Assembly: GCF_013523125.1 (NCBI RefSeq)
Contig: NZ_JAAMQJ010000007.1
Span: forward strand, 62,001-126,000
Source of the DNA: Pseudomonas entomophila
GTDB taxonomy: Bacteria > Pseudomonadota > Gammaproteobacteria > Pseudomonadales > Pseudomonadaceae
Direction of reading: 5' to 3'
Length of the DNA stretch: 64,000 nucleotides
Both the position numbers and the translations under genes were made by a program. The notes below the pieces were generated by a model. The model was given only the letters and a program-made list of their open reading frames with translations. It was not told the DNA's origin and did not search any database. Position 1 is the stretch's first letter; each line of letters begins with the position of its first letter. Positions 62,330 through 64,000 of this stretch are shown one piece after another.

Positions 62330-64000
62330 GCAAGCTGACTGCTGAACCCACCACGCTCGCCCAGGCCTGGGCCAACGTCTACAGCGGCGCGGGCCTGGCC
62401 CTGGACTGGATCGCCGAGGTCGCTCCGGCGGTCGAGGACATCGCCCAGCGCGCGCCGAGCCTGAACCGCGACCTGCACCGCGCCCGCAACCTGGCGCGCA
62501 GCCTCCAGCGGGTCAGCGCCACGCCCATGACCGCCGGTTTCTTCGGCCTGTCCCAGGCGGGCAAGAGCTACCTGATCTCGGCCCTGGCCGCCGACGCGCA
62601 AGGCCGCCTGGAGACCCGCTTCGGCCCGCGCACGCTGGACTTCATCGAACACGTCAACCCGGTCGGCGGCGGCAAGGAAGCCACCGGCCTGGTCACACGC
62701 TTCACCCGGCATGCCCAGCCCAGCCCGGACCCGGCCTTCCCGGTGGAGCTGCGGCTGTTCCGCGAGATCGAGATCGCGATCATCCTGGCCAACGCCTGGT
62801 TCGAGGACTTCGACCACCAGCAGCTCGACTCGGCCTTCACCGAGGCGCGCATCGACGCGGCCCTGGCACCGTTCGCCGACGTGGTCGCCGGGCCGGCCGT
62901 GCCGGGGGTCGACCGCGATGACCTGGTGCTGCTGTGGGATTACCTGGAGCACCACTACCGCCATCCGGTGCAGCCGCTGGCGGCCCGCTACTGGCCGCGG
63001 GTGCTGGAGATCGCCCCGCAGTTGTCGGTGCGCGATCGCGCCCGCCTGCTGGCGCCGCTCTGGGGCAACCTGGGGCCGATGACCGAGACCTACGAGCAAC
63101 TGGCCGGCGCGCTGCACCGGCTGGGGCTGGCGCAGACCGTGATGGCGCCGCTCACCGCGCTGGTCAGCGAGCGCGACGGCCTGCTGGTGCAAAGCAACAG
63201 CATCATGAACGTCGACATCCTCAGCCAGCTGGGCGCAGCCGACGACGGCCTGCTGCAGGTCCGCCCGGTGCAGGCCGGTGGCGAACTGGGCGCGCCGGCC
63301 GGTGTGCAGACCGCGCAGTTGGCGGCGCTGACCAGCGAGCTGATCTTCGGCCTGCTCAACGCGCCGGCCAACGACATCGTCAACCGCGTCGACGTGCTGG
63401 ACTTCCCCGGCTACCGCAGCCGCGAAAAACTGCTCAGGCTGCCCGAGCAGGCCGGCAACCCGGTGGCCAAGCTGCTGCTGCGCGGCAAGGTCGCCTACCT
63501 GTTCGAGCGCTACACCCAGGAGCAGGAAATGAATGCGCTGGTGATGTGCACCAGCACCTTCAAGCAGAGCGAGGTGGTCAGCGTCGGCAAGGTCCTGCAG
63601 GACTGGATCGACCGCACCCAGGGCGCCAACCCGCAGCAGCGTGATGGCAAGGACGCAGGCCTGGTCTGGGCGCTGACCATGAGCGACGGCTTCATCACCG
63701 GCGCCCTGGAAAAGTCCGCCGCGCAGTACCCCGAAGCCTGCGAGAACATGCTCAAGCTGACCCTGATCGAGCGCTTCGGCAACGAGCCGTGGATGCGCGA
63801 GTGGGGCAGCCAGCCGTTCAACAACACCTACCTGGTGCGCAAGCCGCGCCTGGAAAACACCTTCATCGACCTGAGCGCCAAGACGCCCGACGGCACCCGT
63901 CAGGAACTGGGCCTGAAGGCCGACAAGCAGTCCGACCTGGCGCAGCTCAAGGCCAGCTTCGTCGGCAGCGAGCTCAGCCGCCGCCACGTGGCCGACGCCG
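62326..64000 (+). CDS. srfC: SrfC-family P-loop protein (3' end outside window)
   Basis: 558 codons visible. Residues ~70-85 hold the P-loop FFGLSQAGKSYLISALA (G-x-x-x-x-G-K-S), and RVDVLDFPGYRSREKLLRLP near residue 360 looks like a GTPase G3 (D-x-P-G) motif. SrfC proteins are annotated as putative virulence factors, with dynamin-like GTPase features. No signal peptide. Overlaps srfB by ATGA. Partner of the actin-like SrfB, with two NTPases in one operon. Confidence 0.85.
   Translation, partial: MSKLTAEPTTLAQAWANVYSGAGLALDWIAEVAPAVEDIAQRAPSLNRDLHRARNLARSLQRVSATPMTAGFFGLSQAGKSYLISALAADAQGRLETRFGPRTLDFIEHVNPVGGGKEATGLVTRFTRHAQPSPDPAFPVELRLFREIEIAIILANAWFEDFDHQQLDSAFTEARIDAALAPFADVVAGPAVPGVDRDDLVLLWDYLEHHYRHPVQPLAARYWPRVLEIAPQLSVRDRARLLAPLWGNLGPMTETYEQLAGALHRLGLAQTVMAPLTALVSERDGLLVQSNSIMNVDILSQLGAADDGLLQVRPVQAGGELGAPAGVQTAQLAALTSELIFGLLNAPANDIVNRVDVLDFPGYRSREKLLRLPEQAGNPVAKLLLRGKVAYLFERYTQEQEMNALVMCTSTFKQSEVVSVGKVLQDWIDRTQGANPQQRDGKDAGLVWALTMSDGFITGALEKSAAQYPEACENMLKLTLIERFGNEPWMREWGSQPFNNTYLVRKPRLENTFIDLSAKTPDGTRQELGLKADKQSDLAQLKASFVGSELSRRHVADA

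Overview
The window looks like a chromosomal piece of a Pseudomonas, most likely of the P. putida group. It is GC-rich, carries the short palindromic REP elements with a GCGGGCTTGCCCGC core typical of that group, and has a pgm gene, a FAN1-type nuclease, a type VI secretion (T6SS) block, PAAR-Rhs effectors and an srfABC-like locus. This assignment rests on gene content and style; no search was run.

Layout. 1-1531: phosphoglucomutase (partial, minus). 1532-2057: REP-rich gap. 2058-6001: minus-strand pair of an XPD-like Fe-S helicase and a FAN1-like nuclease, with overlapping stop and start codons. 6044-8739: minus-strand pair of a MocR-type regulator with a degenerate PLP site and an unknown 437-aa protein. 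9201-11348: quinone-oxidoreductase-like gene divergent from a LysR regulator. 11381-31678: an AT-richer accessory island, almost all on the minus strand. It holds about fifteen small immunity-type genes or relics (SUKH, Imm22, Imm11, Imm10-like, Imm26), a scrambled rhs core relic, a toxin-deleted rhs tip relic, an IS5-family element, an orphan rhs tip with an HNH/LHH nuclease and its immunity gene, and a large PAAR-Rhs protein ending in a NucA/NucB-type DNase with its immunity gene. 31665-43518: half of a T6SS locus on the plus strand (tssJKLM, tagF, a second TssM-like protein fused to OmpA, hcp, tssA). The sheath, baseplate, ClpV and VgrG genes are not in the window. 43519-45380: repeats, a small membrane protein and a VapBC toxin-antitoxin pair. 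45381-50615: five-gene operon (MmgE/PrpD, flavin monooxygenase, polar amino-acid-type ABC importer) that looks like uptake and catabolism of a small, perhaps sulfur-containing, compound. 50920-51813: GNAT acetyltransferase and a small membrane protein. 52001-57841: a 1946-aa DUF4011/SF1 helicase/nuclease protein. 58089-64000: an srfABC-like operon (srfA apparently split, srfB actin-like ATPase, srfC P-loop protein running off the end).

How it fits together. The Rhs proteins are likely T6SS-delivered toxins. The long run of orphan immunity genes records past toxin tips and would protect against siblings carrying them. The near-identical core segments shared by the full rhs gene and the orphan tip are material for tip exchange by recombination. 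The point where the truncated 5' end of rhs meets the 5' end of tssJ, head to head with no spacer, suggests a deletion that may have removed the rest of the T6SS locus.

Most interesting for follow-up: the rhs/tssJ junction, the TssM-OmpA chimera, the srfABC operon beside a giant helicase-nuclease, and the unknown protein coupled to a PLP-dead MocR regulator.
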